NCBI GenBank assembly: GCA_003008705.1
Contig: PDUO01000016.1
Span: forward strand, 745,975 to 809,974
Source of the DNA: Pezicula radicicola
Lineage: Eukaryota; Ascomycota; Leotiomycetes; Helotiales; Dermateaceae
DNA length: 64,000 bases
Direction: 5' to 3'
Position numbers and translations under genes: made by a program
The notes under the pieces: generated by a model
What the model saw: the letters and a program-made list of their open reading frames with translations, nothing else
Told to the model about the DNA's origin: nothing
Databases searched by the model: none
Shown here: one piece after another, positions 13,701 through 25,950 of the stretch
Numbering within the stretch: position 1 is the stretch's first letter
Layout: every line of letters starts with the position of its first letter

Positions 13701-15800
13701 ATGATTTTTTATTTCATCTTGATGAGCGTCCGAAACAGGCTCCGAATAGCCTTAACCTGCGACGACATAATTTAATCAAATTAAGGAAAGACTTTTGCTG
13801 TAGAGGTAAGTAGTTCTTAGTTGAGGGGTCAGAGGGCATACTTAGAGGAATTTCTTATTTGGTTGGCCAATTTCACTCTGCATTATGGAAATTTCTCATG
13901 GAAGCAAAGTTGCTAAAATGAAATATATAGACTGGTAGGGTAGGAAAGGATAAGCAAGGCATCTTCCAATACTTCAATACCCTAAAGCTCTACCAAAGAC
14001 AGCTCTTAAAACATATTATTTCTTCAACTACTAACAATACAACTAATATTTTGCATCATTAATGACATCTATGGAATAAAGGTGGAGCTCGAGCCCAAGC
14101 TGAACATTAACTTTCAAAGTGATAATGTCAAGACTACTAATAAAAGCAGGCATCTTCGACAATGTATAAATTCAGTACTATTCTTGGAGATTTTCTAGTA
14201 TAAGGTTTCGGCTCAATTGTTGCGAAGACTCGCTCGCACCGCATTAATTGATGAGTTCAAACACATCCCTGTTTGACTCTAAACCAACATATTCACAGTT
14301 GAGCCATCCATGCCATACCCCAGGGTGAAGCAGACTCTACTCTCACAATTTCACCTGCATAAAGCAGTCTAAATATACTCTATTATAACTACCAGTCTTT
14401 GAGAGAGAGTCCCCCAAAGCCTTCTAATGTATGGAGCAGGGTATTTATATTATAAGCTGTTGCTATATCCATTCATGTTGTCACTTAATTACTAAGATAA
14501 GCTAGTGTAAAAAGCTAGCTAATTTGGAATATGTAAGATTAAGATCTTGTTTTAAACCTTTGAGAGTTCCTAATGGAATTAGCAGATTGTAGCTAGAGAG
14601 TATTGAAATAAAACAAAAACCCTTCTCCAATGTTTCCCATTCATCCGTTCTCTCCCAAACCCCAATGGTTGCTACCAAGAAGCTAGTGTTGATTAGTTCC
14701 TCAAAGATGTATCTTAATCTAGTAGACTTTTGGGCTCTGTTCATACAAACTTGTGAACAGGCACAATCCTATATGTAACGCAAGCAAACTAAAGAAAAGT
14801 CGATCCGACGATGCTGAGCCTTGAACTTTATTTCAACACTTAATTTTGATAAATCGAGAGGGAAAAAAGTGAAAGTAGTCCTTGGTACAGCTGTCTAGAG
14901 CATAAGCCACTATAGATCTGTTCTTGATTTATGTACCACGAGCTACATACTAGGAAGGTAACTACGATTTTCCTAAATAAAGTCTAGCAAATGGTACTGC
15001 CATCCAAATTATCGGACTGATAATAAAAGGCAGGATGCTTTTTCTGTGGTTTGATAACAGGTTAAGCAGAATATTTACGGCCAAGAGAGAGACCAAGTCT
15101 ACTTGACGAGAACTGTGCTGAATAAATCCCTTTCAAACACGTGGGTTCTCGGGGGTTTTTACTTTGGTTGTAAATGTCACAAACAATTTAGTAGGGAAAT
15201 ATCATAAAAAGGCCTTCGGAAGGCCAAAGGAAATGTACTACGAAGCCATACCATTATGGTCCTAAAGTGGCTTATGGATAGGCAGAGTATTTGCTTTTCT
15301 CCACACGTTACAACATAGAAACCACTTGAAGAAACATCTCATGGCTTTCATTTGATAAATGCCAATAATAACAACATTACTTTATTAGTAGGACCATATC
15401 ACAGACTTAGAAAAGTAGGAAGGTATCAAGAGAAATCCCAAGGACTTTAGGAGACTTTTGAGCTGAGAGGGCTTGTTGCTATATTAATTTTGCTGTCAAA
15501 GCACGTAGAGAGAAAATGTGGTATTCTTCAATTAGAAGCCATGTACTACTGTATAGATGTTAGATAGAGACGATGACCTATGAGCTTACTAAATGATATT
15601 TGTAAACAGTTTGGGAACAATCAATCATACTAAAGATCACGCGCTTCTTTTGTGGTTGGGACTCCGGACGTTTGCTGCAACGATTTTCGGCGAGCATTGG
15701 CTAACTCAAGGAGACAGCATAGGACCGAACTTCCTCTCATAAACAATGTAATCTTTGCTCCTATTAGAACTTTACCCTCGCTTCTGCTAACCTATCTAGT
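10780..15800. other. AT-rich gene-free block, probably RIP-decayed repeat DNA
   Basis: The composition changes here to AT-rich sequence with very many TA, TAG and CTA steps and frequent stops on both strands, unlike the flanking DNA. That look fits repeat-induced point mutation of old transposons. Faint lysine/arginine-rich protein-like stretches (for example 11402-11540, ending in TAG) may be transposase remnants, but I cannot name a family. No terminal repeats or intact frame were found. A pocket at about 13200-13700 has normal composition. Confidence 0.5.
13415..13450. repeat. 12-bp tandem repeat, 3 exact copies
   Basis: The unit ACACATCTACAT is repeated three times without change, inside the AT-rich block. 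Confidence 0.92.
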
Positions 15801-16033
15801 TGTCTAGATATAAATAACTCCATTGCTTCTGTTATCGTTTACGAATAAATCTGCTCTCAATACCCTTAAGGCAACAATTGAGATTCCAAATCTACCTGGA
15901 CAAAATATTGACATTCTCGGGATATTGGATCTGTTTAGGAAAAATTCCAATTGGCTAGGCGAGTGGGTAAACAGCGACCATAATATCCCCTGTGTCGAAA
16001 GCAGCCTCATTCATAATGACCAATTTGCCCTTT

Positions 16034-17212
16034 CTACACTTGTAAGTGAAAATGCCGGTCAAGCAGAGATCCTGGAAGGAATTGAGACCCGAATTCTTCA
16101 AGAATATGACCCTCACCTTCTTTTGCGACGGCGAGTTTCCACTTCAGAGACATAATAGTCAACATCGGGCCGAGCTTCTTTGCTCTCAAATTCATCCTCT
16201 CCTCACACTCTACCCTCAACGTCTTCACTTCCTCTTTACTTTCCTCATCTGTCCTCACTTCCATCCTACAATCACTTCTACCGCCACAGTAAGGACATAT
16301 ATCACTCCAATAACACATTGTGCCCCTCCAGTTCCTAACCCCGCACGGCAATCCCTCAGTACTCAAAACCAAACCCTGCCTCATAGGAAACTTCCAATTC
16401 CTAGCATGCTTTACAATCTCCTCCAATTCACCCACCTTATCCTCAGAAGTCTCAAACTCCATCTCCAGTTCTTTTAGAGCCTCCATATTCATAAAAGAAG
16501 TACCCCACTTCCTCGGCCTCCAAAGAACCTTCTCTCCATCTTCTTCTTCCGCCAACCAGTCCTTCTTCATCTGAACAACATCCGCCCCGTTTCCCCGTTG
16601 TGGATTAATTCCCAGAGGAGTATTTGTTTCATTATACCACCAATCGCCTCTTCGAATTGTGATTTTTACCTTTTCAATCTCCTGCATCAGAGGCTGTTGA
16701 CAAAGACTCCAAAAATGGGTTTCAAGCCAATACATCTGCGTAAAGAAATGAATTTCCTTTAGCAAGCTTCGTTGCCAAGGGAATAACATATTGATATAAA
16801 GAGTTTCGGACGATGAGAGCTGGTTAGGTGGATGACGTTCATGCCAAAAACAATGTTCTTTGGTAGCCATAGGAATCTCGTAGGTTTCGAGGTATGCACG
16901 ACGACAAGTCTGGAGTAGACTTGTACATACTTTTCTCAAGCCCGTGTATCCTGGTCTTGTGAAATTTGTGTCTGGGGGATATTGGGTGTTGGGAGAGGGA
17001 TCGGTGTATTCTGCGAGTACGTATTTGAAGATTTCTTGTCGAATTTCCCCTGGGATTCGCCCGTTGTAGAGGGGTGACGAATCTTGTTTGTTGACTGGTG
17101 AGGAGAATGCTGCTGCTCCGGTTGCGTTGGGTCCTTCCCAATTACCGCTAGCCCAAAGGAAGGGATCCTCGCGCTTGTGTGCTAAGGTTTGTGTTCTGGG
17201 GTAGGTGGCCAT
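16034..17212 (-). CDS. Hypothetical protein with F-box/2EXR-like N-terminal segment
   Basis: Single-exon gene of 392 aa. The frame is open further upstream to 17482, but ATG at 17212 (MATYPRTQTL) is a better start: the upstream residues look like translated leader. Residues about 50-85 include LPxEIRxEIxxYVL-like text (GRIPGEIRQEIFKYVL) and then a cysteine/arginine-rich helix (SLLQTCRRAYLETYEIP). This is the usual pattern of the large fungal 2EXR/DUF7730 family, which is F-box-like. The middle is rich in Trp. The C-terminal half has a CPYCGG motif and ends LDRHFHLQV. The function of this family is unknown; a ubiquitin-ligase adaptor role would be inference. It borders the AT-rich block, where such expanded fungal families often lie. 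Confidence 0.75.
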   Translation of the reverse strand: MATYPRTQTLAHKREDPFLWASGNWEGPNATGAAAFSSPVNKQDSSPLYNGRIPGEIRQEIFKYVLAEYTDPSPNTQYPPDTNFTRPGYTGLRKVCTSLLQTCRRAYLETYEIPMATKEHCFWHERHPPNQLSSSETLYINMLFPWQRSLLKEIHFFTQMYWLETHFWSLCQQPLMQEIEKVKITIRRGDWWYNETNTPLGINPQRGNGADVVQMKKDWLAEEEDGEKVLWRPRKWGTSFMNMEALKELEMEFETSEDKVGELEEIVKHARNWKFPMRQGLVLSTEGLPCGVRNWRGTMCYWSDICPYCGGRSDCRMEVRTDEESKEEVKTLRVECEERMNLRAKKLGPMLTIMSLKWKLAVAKEGEGHILEEFGSQFLPGSLLDRHFHLQV

Positions 17213-17632
17213 GTTTGCCACTGAAAAGCGAGATATCCAAATCAAGTGAATTGCCCAAAGAGGACGTTGAATGCGTGGAAGAAGAGAGGGGGGTTCAAGA
17301 GTTTTGTATGTTTTGTTATAAAGATTAGAAGATAGCGCCGATGACTCTAATGTAGCCTCTAGGCAGCTGGCAGTCACATGGTAGAGGGAGTTCTGCACAC
17401 CGAGCCAATGATATGCTCTACCCCTCATGCACTTCGTCGAGAAGAATTCATGTGGATGATACAGCAGCCATTGGGCAAACATTCAGCATAATAAGTTGTC
17501 CTGTATTGTCACTGTGGTTAAAAAAAAAGGTGACTTACGAATACCTTTCAATAAATATATCACGTGATCAAATCAACTCGGATGGGTATTATTGTGAATT
17601 CGCTATGAAGGGACGAGATGTTGCTTGCTAAT

Positions 17633-18958
17633 TTACTCAATCTTGATGACCAGTTTGCCGAAATGCTTCTGGTCCCACATGTACTGATACGCCCTTGATT
17701 CTAGTTAGCGTTGTTGATTGAAGGGTTCGGATTGGATGACTTACTCCTTGGTCTCCTCCAATGTGAATATCTTCTTATCGACGACAGGCTTGATGTTGTT
17801 TGCTTCGATGGCACGGTTCTATTAAAGTCAGCCTGATTTCAATACTACACAATAACGTCTACGTACCATATCCTCCATTTGATTTCTAGATCCGACAAAG
17901 ACACCTCTGACGGTGCAGATGTTACTCAAAGCCTCTAAGAAACTTGGCTCCTCCTTCGCGGTGCCTCCGATAAATCCAATGATGGAGATGAGCCCATCCA
18001 ACTTGATGGCCTTTAATGATTGTCTAATGGTAGGAACTTAGAGTTAGTTTACTTATTCTAGATATGTCGGGAGTAACTCAAACATGATTCGGGAGCACTA
18101 AGTAAATTGAATCCAGAGGGAACAAATTGACTGAACTTGAGACTTACGCCATAGTTGATGCGCCTCCAACCTCGATGACGTGATGAAGACCCTCGCCATT
18201 TGGAGTAAGAGACTTAGCCTTCTCTCCCCAGTTTGGGACCTCCTTGTAGTTGATCACATGATCAGCACCCAGCTTCTTCAAGACCTCTGCCTTTGCTGCA
18301 GAGCTAGTCGTGGCGATGACAGTGGCTCCTGAAGCCTTCGCGAACTGCAACGCAAAGATGCTGACACCGCCCGTTCCTTGGGTAAGAACCCAATCTCCAG
18401 GTTGTAATGACTTCAGTCCGAACAGAGAGTTCCATGCTGTGACAGCAGCGCAGGGGAGCGTTGCGGCTTCCTCGAAAGAGAGGTTGGATGGCATGGTGAC
18501 GAGACCCTGCTCATTGAAGACACCATATTGACGCAGGGTTCCGTCAAGAGTTCCACCAACTCCGCTACCGACGGATGCTGGTGTGTGAGTGGTGTGCAAG
18601 TGAAGCTGGTTGAAGAGAGTGACAACCTTGGCGCCGGGAGCGAAGCGTGTTACTTTTTTGCCAACTGCAACAACTTCACCGGCTCCATCGGACGCTGGAG
18701 TAACACCATCTTTTTGAGGAAATGGGTACATGCCCTTGAGTATGGGTTAGCCGGAGAACCGTTGGTTCGGGGAGTCAGACTTGCCTTTGTGATTACAAGA
18801 TCACGGTAGTTGAGAGATGCGGCATGGAACTTGACGAGAACCTCATTGTCAGAGACCTCGGGAATTACAGCCTCTTTGTCGAACTTCAAACTCTCAAATC
18901 CACTCTGGCCTTGGATAGTCCAGGCCTTGTTGGTCTTTGGGATTGAAGCAGAAGTCAT
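17633..18958 (-). CDS. MDR-family alcohol dehydrogenase / quinone reductase-like
   Basis: Predicted 350-aa cytosolic medium-chain dehydrogenase/reductase using NAD(P)H. Five exons in minus order: 18958-18785, 18734-18148, 18023-17867, 17818-17745, 17693-17633. The exon phases join exactly. The N-terminal GroES-like part contains NYRDLVITKG and SDGAGEVVAVG. The Rossmann part contains TGGVSIFALQFAKA, then NYKEVPNWGE and HHVIEVGG. The end, IKLDGLISIIGFIGG through QKHFGKLVIKIE, is typical of this group. The usual catalytic-zinc cysteine is not evident near the N-terminus, so this is closer to zinc-independent quinone-reductase-like members (COG0604) than to classical ADH. The first intron uses a GC donor (GCAAGT). 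The substrate is unknown. It is divergent from nothing nearby; 3.9 kb of non-coding DNA lies upstream. Confidence 0.9.
18735..18784 (-). other. GC-AG intron of the MDR dehydrogenase gene
   Basis: A 50-nt intron whose 5' splice site reads AAG|GCAAGT. Using it gives VITK-GMYPF with exact phase. The alternative GTCTGA donor a few bases on breaks the frame. Confidence 0.85.
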
Positions 18959-21900
18959 GATGATTGGTGATTTGTGATTGCGGCGAGGAGAAGAGTGATA
19001 GTGTACAGTAGATTGAGATTTGGAGTTTTGCTAGAAGTTTGTTAATCAGAAGTGAAGTTGAGATATCCTACATATGTAGTTTGAGAGTTCTTCATGCAAT
19101 GATAACTCCTAGCTTGATCGGAGTTACGTACCAACAGTATGACCACATTATTGCTTCATCTCCAGTTTTTAGGGAAGAGTGGATGGAATGCCCCCCCCCA
19201 TTATCCCGGAGGTCCAGGGGACATGATTACAAAGAAAGGGTCAGTACAGTGTCGGTGGACCAGTCCGATCAAAGGTATCAACTTAAAATCGGGCGATAGC
19301 GTGTCTATTTTGGGGTTTTTTTGTGAGTATTTTGCGTTGCTTAGTCTCTGGTCCCGCATCAATGACGATAAAAAAACGACGTAGAGAAAGAGGAGATCGA
19401 TCGGATCTTTACTTCTGGGTCTTGACGAATGACAAGCTGCAAACTCGAGACCCGAGTGGGGAGCAACCACGTCTAAACTCGGTAGATGAAATACAGTATG
19501 CCGATGTGAAGAAAACATCGTGGCCTAGGACTTGTCGACGTTGCTTGGAATGAGATTGAAAAGTACTTGCGTAGGACCAGGATCTTGGGACGGAAAGTAC
19601 AGTACAGTAGAGGTGCCTCTACATAGCTCATTGGCTTGACCGCAAGGCGCGCTTCGGAACGGTAGAAGTACTGTAAGAAAGTATGCATGTCTGTCTGTAC
19701 GAGCAGGCAGTAAAGTACAAAGCAGTAAGCAGGCCAATTGCTTGCTGGATCAATTCTGTACTGTACAGATGCTCCAGATGTTGTTTGTTCCTCCAGCTTT
19801 CATTTTGCACCTCGGCCGTGAGGAATTTAGAACACGTGATACAGAAATTGGATTGTGAGGTGGAATCAAGAAAGTTCTGAGCTGGGCCGAGACTTCCCAA
19901 AAACTTCGTCTTATTACCGCGGGCCGAATAATAACGGTGAGGCTTTTTCTGAGCCTGACAAGTTGACAACACATGTTCTCAACAACGCCGACATACGTCC
20001 CCAATACGCCCATAAGTCCGAAATAAGAGTCGTGTCACGAAAGTATGGACCGACTTCTTGCAGATTCAACAGAGTAAAATTTGTTTCATCTCTGCATTGT
20101 CTTCGTAAAGTACTTCCGTACTCCAGCTTCTTTGTTGTCATGTCACGTGCATCCATACAAAGTAAGTATAGAGATAGAAAATTCTTCATAAATAGCACAG
20201 GCACTTCAAGCCGACCGGTCCGCCGATGGTTGCTTTGTATTACTTACAGTGCATCATCTCGCATCGGCGAGATAAAAAGCTTGAACTCCAAAATGACTTG
20301 TAAAAAAGGATCATCTCTGATCAGCTGGCTTGACAAGAATCAAATCTTCAACTTCAGGAGACGAACGGGATGTCGGTCCAGTGCCCGTGTCAAGGCGAAG
20401 GGAAGGACATCTTAACGTCCTCGAGGTTTTATCAAGGGCTCAGAACGGTATACCTTCTTCCTCCATACTTCATTCGGCAGTGCTGTCGACCCAAATGCAA
20501 CTTAAAATTCCAGGAACGCTATTGTGGCTTCTCTTCAGGTATCAGATTGATAGTCGATCTTCAGGACAAGGGGAGACAGACAAGTAGGGTCGAGGCTCGG
20601 CTCTTTCCTTACCATGTACCATATTGTTGCGCCTTGCAAATAAAACGGAGGTACCTTCGTTAGCCAGTTATGAGTGACGCGCATGCATGAAGCATCTCTC
20701 TGGGTGCTTAATCATGGACGGCGAGATAAAGAGTTCCTTTAAAAGTTGGAGTCTGGTTGAGCCGTGCGCTCTGATACTACTTTGAGGTATCAAGGTATGA
20801 TGATGGCATGAAGAATAGGATTGGGATATTGCTTGCACGTTTGCTGTAGTTGCTCATATGTCAGACTGTCACTGATCGAAGACTGATCGAAGGCTGCTCA
20901 ATAATCGCGATCGGTACCTCCTTATTTTCTGCGATGTTGAGTGGTGAGTCAGATGGCAACAATAGTCGAGGTAATTCAAAGCTTCTACTGTAATCTGATC
21001 CTTTGGTCCCCTGGCAAGGATAGACCTGCTTCTCCGCATTCTGGAGGCAACGGACGAACCTGAACCTGCATCTCGCATGTGTCGCCGCTGCATAGCCAGA
21101 CCTCCTAGTGCTCTCAGGTGGTGTTTGACTGAGTTACAGTAATGCGAAAGGTGCTAATGGTACGGTCTTAGATACAGTACCTACTACTACTGTATTCTAT
21201 CCTGTTCGAGAATTGAAAAGTGCCGGGCGGCCGTCGCACAGCAATATCACAACTCTGGTATCGATGTTGTTCTGGTCAAAGGATGGAGAGATGGAGATGA
21301 AAGCACAGATGTATGAGGTCAAGTGTGCCGTATCGGCATGGTGATTGGTGCGAACTGGATTGGGGTCGGCATGCGAAATGCTGAGGAACATCGGACCGTT
21401 TGTGCTTCTGTGGCGGGGATGACGGGGTCTTCTTCTGCTCGTTTACCTCTTTTCGTTCAAGCAATTGCTTGGCCCATATCTCGGATGGCACCATACGGCA
21501 CCCATGATCTGATTACTGAAGCACCCTTCCCTACCTACCCTATCCAGTACGGCACCACCAGACTATCTCCAAGCACCACAACTCAGTACCGGTAGTACAG
21601 GCCGAAGGCAGATGCCAGCTGGGTGTGCGTTGGAAGTTGGAAGTTGGAACAACAAATAATAATATTTGTCCTGTAATAATGAGTCCCAGTACTGTACTGC
21701 GCAATAAGGTATTATCGATGCACCAGATGCACCGAACGGAAGCCCGAGCAACCTCGGACGGGAGGAGAACCTGGAGAAACAAAAAAGCACACAAGCTTAA
21801 AGCATCTCGCCCTAGACTAGCCACGATTCGACCCCACCACCATCAGCATCTCATCATTACTGTATTCTCTGTTCAAGCCACATCTAACAGCGTCGGCAAT

Positions 21901-22901
21901 TAATGTCATTGGAGCGAATATATAACGGTACCCGTTGAACTGCCACACCTGAAGCCAGCCCTCTTTGGCCTGGCGAGATACCGTAGGTAATAGCATACTT
22001 GTATTATTCAATGGTATTCGCGCGTCTGAAAGTTGGGGAGCAGCGCTTGTGCAGGTGGTCCCGAGTGCGCAGTGCGCAGTGCAGAGTGCAGAGTGCAGAG
22101 GTGCGGCCCAGACAGAGTAGGAAAAAAAACATATAGAACTTCCTATAACTGCTAGCACGACTGTCTAATGTCGGTTGCAAGTTGCAAGGAACGATGGCGC
22201 ATTTGCTGCCGACATGTCAGCGATTGGTCAGATATGCACTAGAAGATTGGAAAAGTCAGAGTTTGTGAGCGCAGAAGCAATTGGGCTCCGGGGCATGGGG
22301 CATATGCTAGAACTGATTCGGAAAAAGTACGGCCGAGGGATTGTTTGTTATACGATGTTCTGCGGAACAGATATCCCCGTGATGGGTTCTCTGGGCTGGG
22401 GTGTGAGAGTGTACGCGCTGGAGGGTATCACCTCTCACCTCTCACCTCTCGCCTCTCGCATCTCACCTTTTCTCCTTCTCCAGCGCGTCTTCCACTCTCA
22501 GATCCCTGCGTCTCCACAACAATAAACTCATGGCCATGTCCGCCCAAAATCTCCATGCAAACCCCGCCATCTTTATATTGCTTGCCCTGTCGTCTGCCTT
22601 GTGGCGTGCTCCTCCTGGTTCTTACTTTTCCCAAATCTTTGGTTGCGACTTTGTACATCACTGCTTCATACAAAGGGTGCAGCTGATACTATTGAAACCA
22701 CGGAGACCCATTCCGAGTCTTGTTCCTCAAGCACCGCGAGGGTCGATGTGTTGACATATATCACTGGAGCATTCCCACCGATACTTCTCCACCACTCCCC
22801 ACAACCCTTGACCTCGACACCCCCAAGGCTGGATTAGTCAAATTTTCTGAAGTTTTCCTGAAGCCCCTTCAAGGACCGACTCGGATTCAAACTTCGTCAA
22901 A
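18959..22901. other. 3.9-kb intergenic region upstream of xlnR
   Basis: No gene is supported. It contains the divergent promoters of the dehydrogenase (minus) and xlnR (plus). Open frames here are short, overlap on both strands and often lack ATG. The sequence is rich in GTAC/CTGTAC-type palindromes, for example near 19595-19610, 19755-19770 and 21690-21700, and has tandem heptamers at 22064-22098. Confidence 0.6.
22064..22098. repeat. AGTGCRS tandem heptamers, 5 copies
   Basis: Two copies of AGTGCGC are followed by three of AGTGCAG in direct tandem, about 0.8 kb upstream of xlnR. Confidence 0.88.
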
Positions 22902-25900
22902 ATGCTTTCTAATCCTCTCCACCGCTTCTCTGCCTACAATTCGCTGCCCACCAACAACATGATGACGAATGGTCATGTTCCCTCAAACCACATGCATAGT
23001 ACAGGCCTAGATACTCTGGCCCACGGCTCACAATACGCGCTCCACCAACTTCAGCAGCATGTCGACATTCATCAGAATAATCCCCAGGTGCATAGGAACA
23101 ACAAGCACAGACAGCACCCTTATGGAGCAGGCCCAGCAGGCATGAGCAGCCGAGCTGCTAATGGGAATTCGGGTCCAATTCGGCGAAGAATTAGCAGGGC
23201 GTGTGATCAGTGCAACCAACTTAGGACGAAGTGTGATGGACAGAGTCCTTGTGCTCACTGTGTTGGTAAGTAGGAATGGCAAACTGGCTGAGTTACACTA
23301 AGACAAAACAGAATTTGGCCTGGGCTGCGAATATATACGGGAACGCAAGAAGCGAGGCAAGGCATCACGAAAAGATCTTGCTCAGCAAGCAGCAGCGGCA
23401 GCAGCATCTGGACAAAAATCCCCAACTGGACAATCTTCCGAGGATCGCTCGCCTACCGTAGAACCACATAATGAAAACAGTTCTTCCGCCAGTTCCAAGA
23501 ACGGAAATGGCGATTACAAAAGGGCCCCCTCCAGGTCTTTGAGTTTGAACACTACAGGACTCAGCAGGAAGGATTCCACAGCCCGCGAGCCCAGGAGTGC
23601 AAGACTTCGTGCTAGTAGCCTCGAGAACCTCGACAATGACATACCAGGCCATCACCAGCCTCACATGGAGAGTCATCCAGAAGATGCAATTAGCCGGGAT
23701 CCAATCAATAGCCCTTCGTCCCTGAGCTTGAACGGTTATTCAAGCCTGCAGGGATACAGATCAGCCCTAGATCCCCACTTGATGAATGGCAATTCTCAGA
23801 CAAACTACAATGTTGGACCAGGCAATTTACCCGGATATACTGATCTATCGTACGGCATGCAGCCGCATAGTCCCTCAAACTATCCGGGTAATACCCCAGG
23901 TTTCCGTTTAGGGGAGAGCCCTCTGCCTGGATTCCCTATGGGACCTGATGCCGCATCACCGAGTTGGATGTCTTTGCCATCTCCTTCGAACCAATACCAG
24001 CAGATACCACAACACAACTTCAACTCACCGCTTCGATATCCTGTTTTACAGCCTCTTATTCCACATCTTGGCAACATCATACCCACCTCGCTGGCATGCG
24101 ATCTCCTTGATCTGTATTTTGCAAGCTCATCGTCAGCGTTAATGCACCCCACTTCCCCATACATCCTTGGCTACGTCTTTCGAAAACATTCATTTCTCCA
24201 CCCAACCAAGCCTAGACAATGTACCCCAGCTTTGTTAGCTAGTATGTTGTGGGTGGTTGCACAGACGAGCGATGCAGCATTCTTAACAGCGCCTCCCTCG
24301 GCTAGAGGTCGAATTTGTCAAATACTGCTAGAGTTGACAGTCAGCCTCCTTAAGCCTCTCATCCATGGTCCGCCAACTGGTGAGACTCCAGCGAACTTTT
24401 CAAATACTGTGATCAATGGCGTGGCACTTGGCGGTCTCGGTGTAGCTATGAATGGCTCAGTTAATACCGATGGGCTTGGTGAGACTAGTGCGTTTGGCGC
24501 AGCTGGTGCTTTGGATGATGTGGTCACCTACATTCATCTCGCAACTGTTGTTTCTGCAAGCGAGTATAAAGGTGCAAGCTTAAGATGGTGGAACGCTGCA
24601 TGGTCCTTAGCTCGAGAACTCAAGTTGGGACGAGAATTACCTCACAATCCTCCATCAATGGCACCACAACAAAATCATGACGGCAATGATGTTGATGCTG
24701 ACGGCGAAGCAGATGAGGACGCTGTAAATCAGCCAGGAATGATCAGTGAAGAAGAACGGGAGGAGCGGCGAAGGATATGGTGGCTAGTCTATACGGTGGA
24801 TAGACATCTCGCTCTATGTTACAACAGACCCCTCTTCCTGTTAGACATAGAGTGTGATGGCCTTCTCCAGCCCATGGACGATACATTATGGCAGGCTGGA
24901 GAATTCTACACCGGTGATTCAAGCATTCATATTACTTCCCCGAGTGGCACACCACGGATTAGAAGGAGAGGACCTAACTTTGAGTGTACGGGACATAGCA
25001 TATTCGGATACTTCTTACCCCTCATGACTATCCTCGGTGAGATCGTCGATCTCTACCACGCCAAAAACCATCCGCGATTCGGGGTCGGCTTTCGATCGGC
25101 GCAGGAATGGGATGATCATGCTAGCGAGATAGCAAGACAACTCGAAGCTTATGGCAGTAGTTTGAAGGATTTTGAGTCGAGACATATCATGATTCCTAAC
25201 AAGCCACCAGCAGATTCAAATATGGAGGGTATTTCCACAAGCACTAATGGCCTCGAACATAACGATATTGGTACACCATCCGTACACTCAGTACATTCAG
25301 TTCACACGGCTACTTCTTCTCGCATGATAGAATCCGACATACAAACACGTATAGTAGTTGCCTACGGGACTCACGTAATGCATGTACTCCACATCCTCCT
25401 CTCAGGAAAGTGGGATCCTATATCTCTACTCGATGACAACGATCTCTGGATTTCATCGCAAAGCTTTATTAATGCCACAGGACACGCTGTTAGTGCTGCT
25501 GAAGCCATCAACAATATCCTCGAGTACGATCCTGGACTTGAGTTTATGCCTTTCTTCTTCGGGGTGTACTTGCTGCAGGGGAGTTTCTTGTTACTTTTAA
25601 TTGCTGATAAACTTCAAGTAAGTTGTATTTCACTTTGAAACTTCCAATACTAAACCTGGTTCTAGGTCGAAGCTTCTCCTAGCGTAGTTAAGGCCTGCGA
25701 GACAATTGTGAGGGCACATGAAGCTTGCGTTGTGACTCTGAATACAGAGTATCAAGTGCGTGCACTTCTTCAATCACAGAAATTCCAAATGCTGATATTG
25801 TTACAGAGAAACTTCCGCAAAGTCATGCGTTCAGCACTGGCACAAGTTCGTGGCCGCATCCCAGAAGATTTCGGCGAGCAGCAGTTAAAGAGAAGAGAAG

Positions 25901-25950
25901 TGTTGGCTTTGTATAGGTGGACAGGTGATGGTACTGGATTAGCTCTATGA
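22902..25950 (+). CDS. xlnR: Xylanolytic transcriptional activator XlnR (Zn2Cys6)
   Basis: Nuclear activator of xylanase and cellulase genes and of D-xylose metabolism. Four exons: 22902-23265, 23312-25617, 25666-25755, 25807-25950, giving 967 aa, close to the usual family length. The Zn2Cys6 cluster is Cys101, Cys104, Cys111, Cys117, Cys120 and Cys127 with family spacing. Intron 1 falls between Cys120 and Cys127, and the basic linker [14 protein letters not shown] follows. A long low-complexity region comes next, then the fungal transcription factor domain ([25 protein letters not shown]). The C-terminus, [17 protein letters not shown] then [12 protein letters not shown], is very characteristic of XlnR. 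It has no neighbouring hydrolase genes, as expected for a trans-acting regulator. Confidence 0.97.

Noticed and set aside
15823..16155. 110-codon plus-strand frame at the 3' end of the F-box-like gene
   Set aside because: It overlaps the C-terminal coding region of the opposite gene and has no domain or ATG.
19855..20415. 186-codon plus-strand frame upstream of xlnR
   Set aside because: No domain, Arg/Ser-rich by composition, and contradicted by an opposed open frame at 19914-20204.
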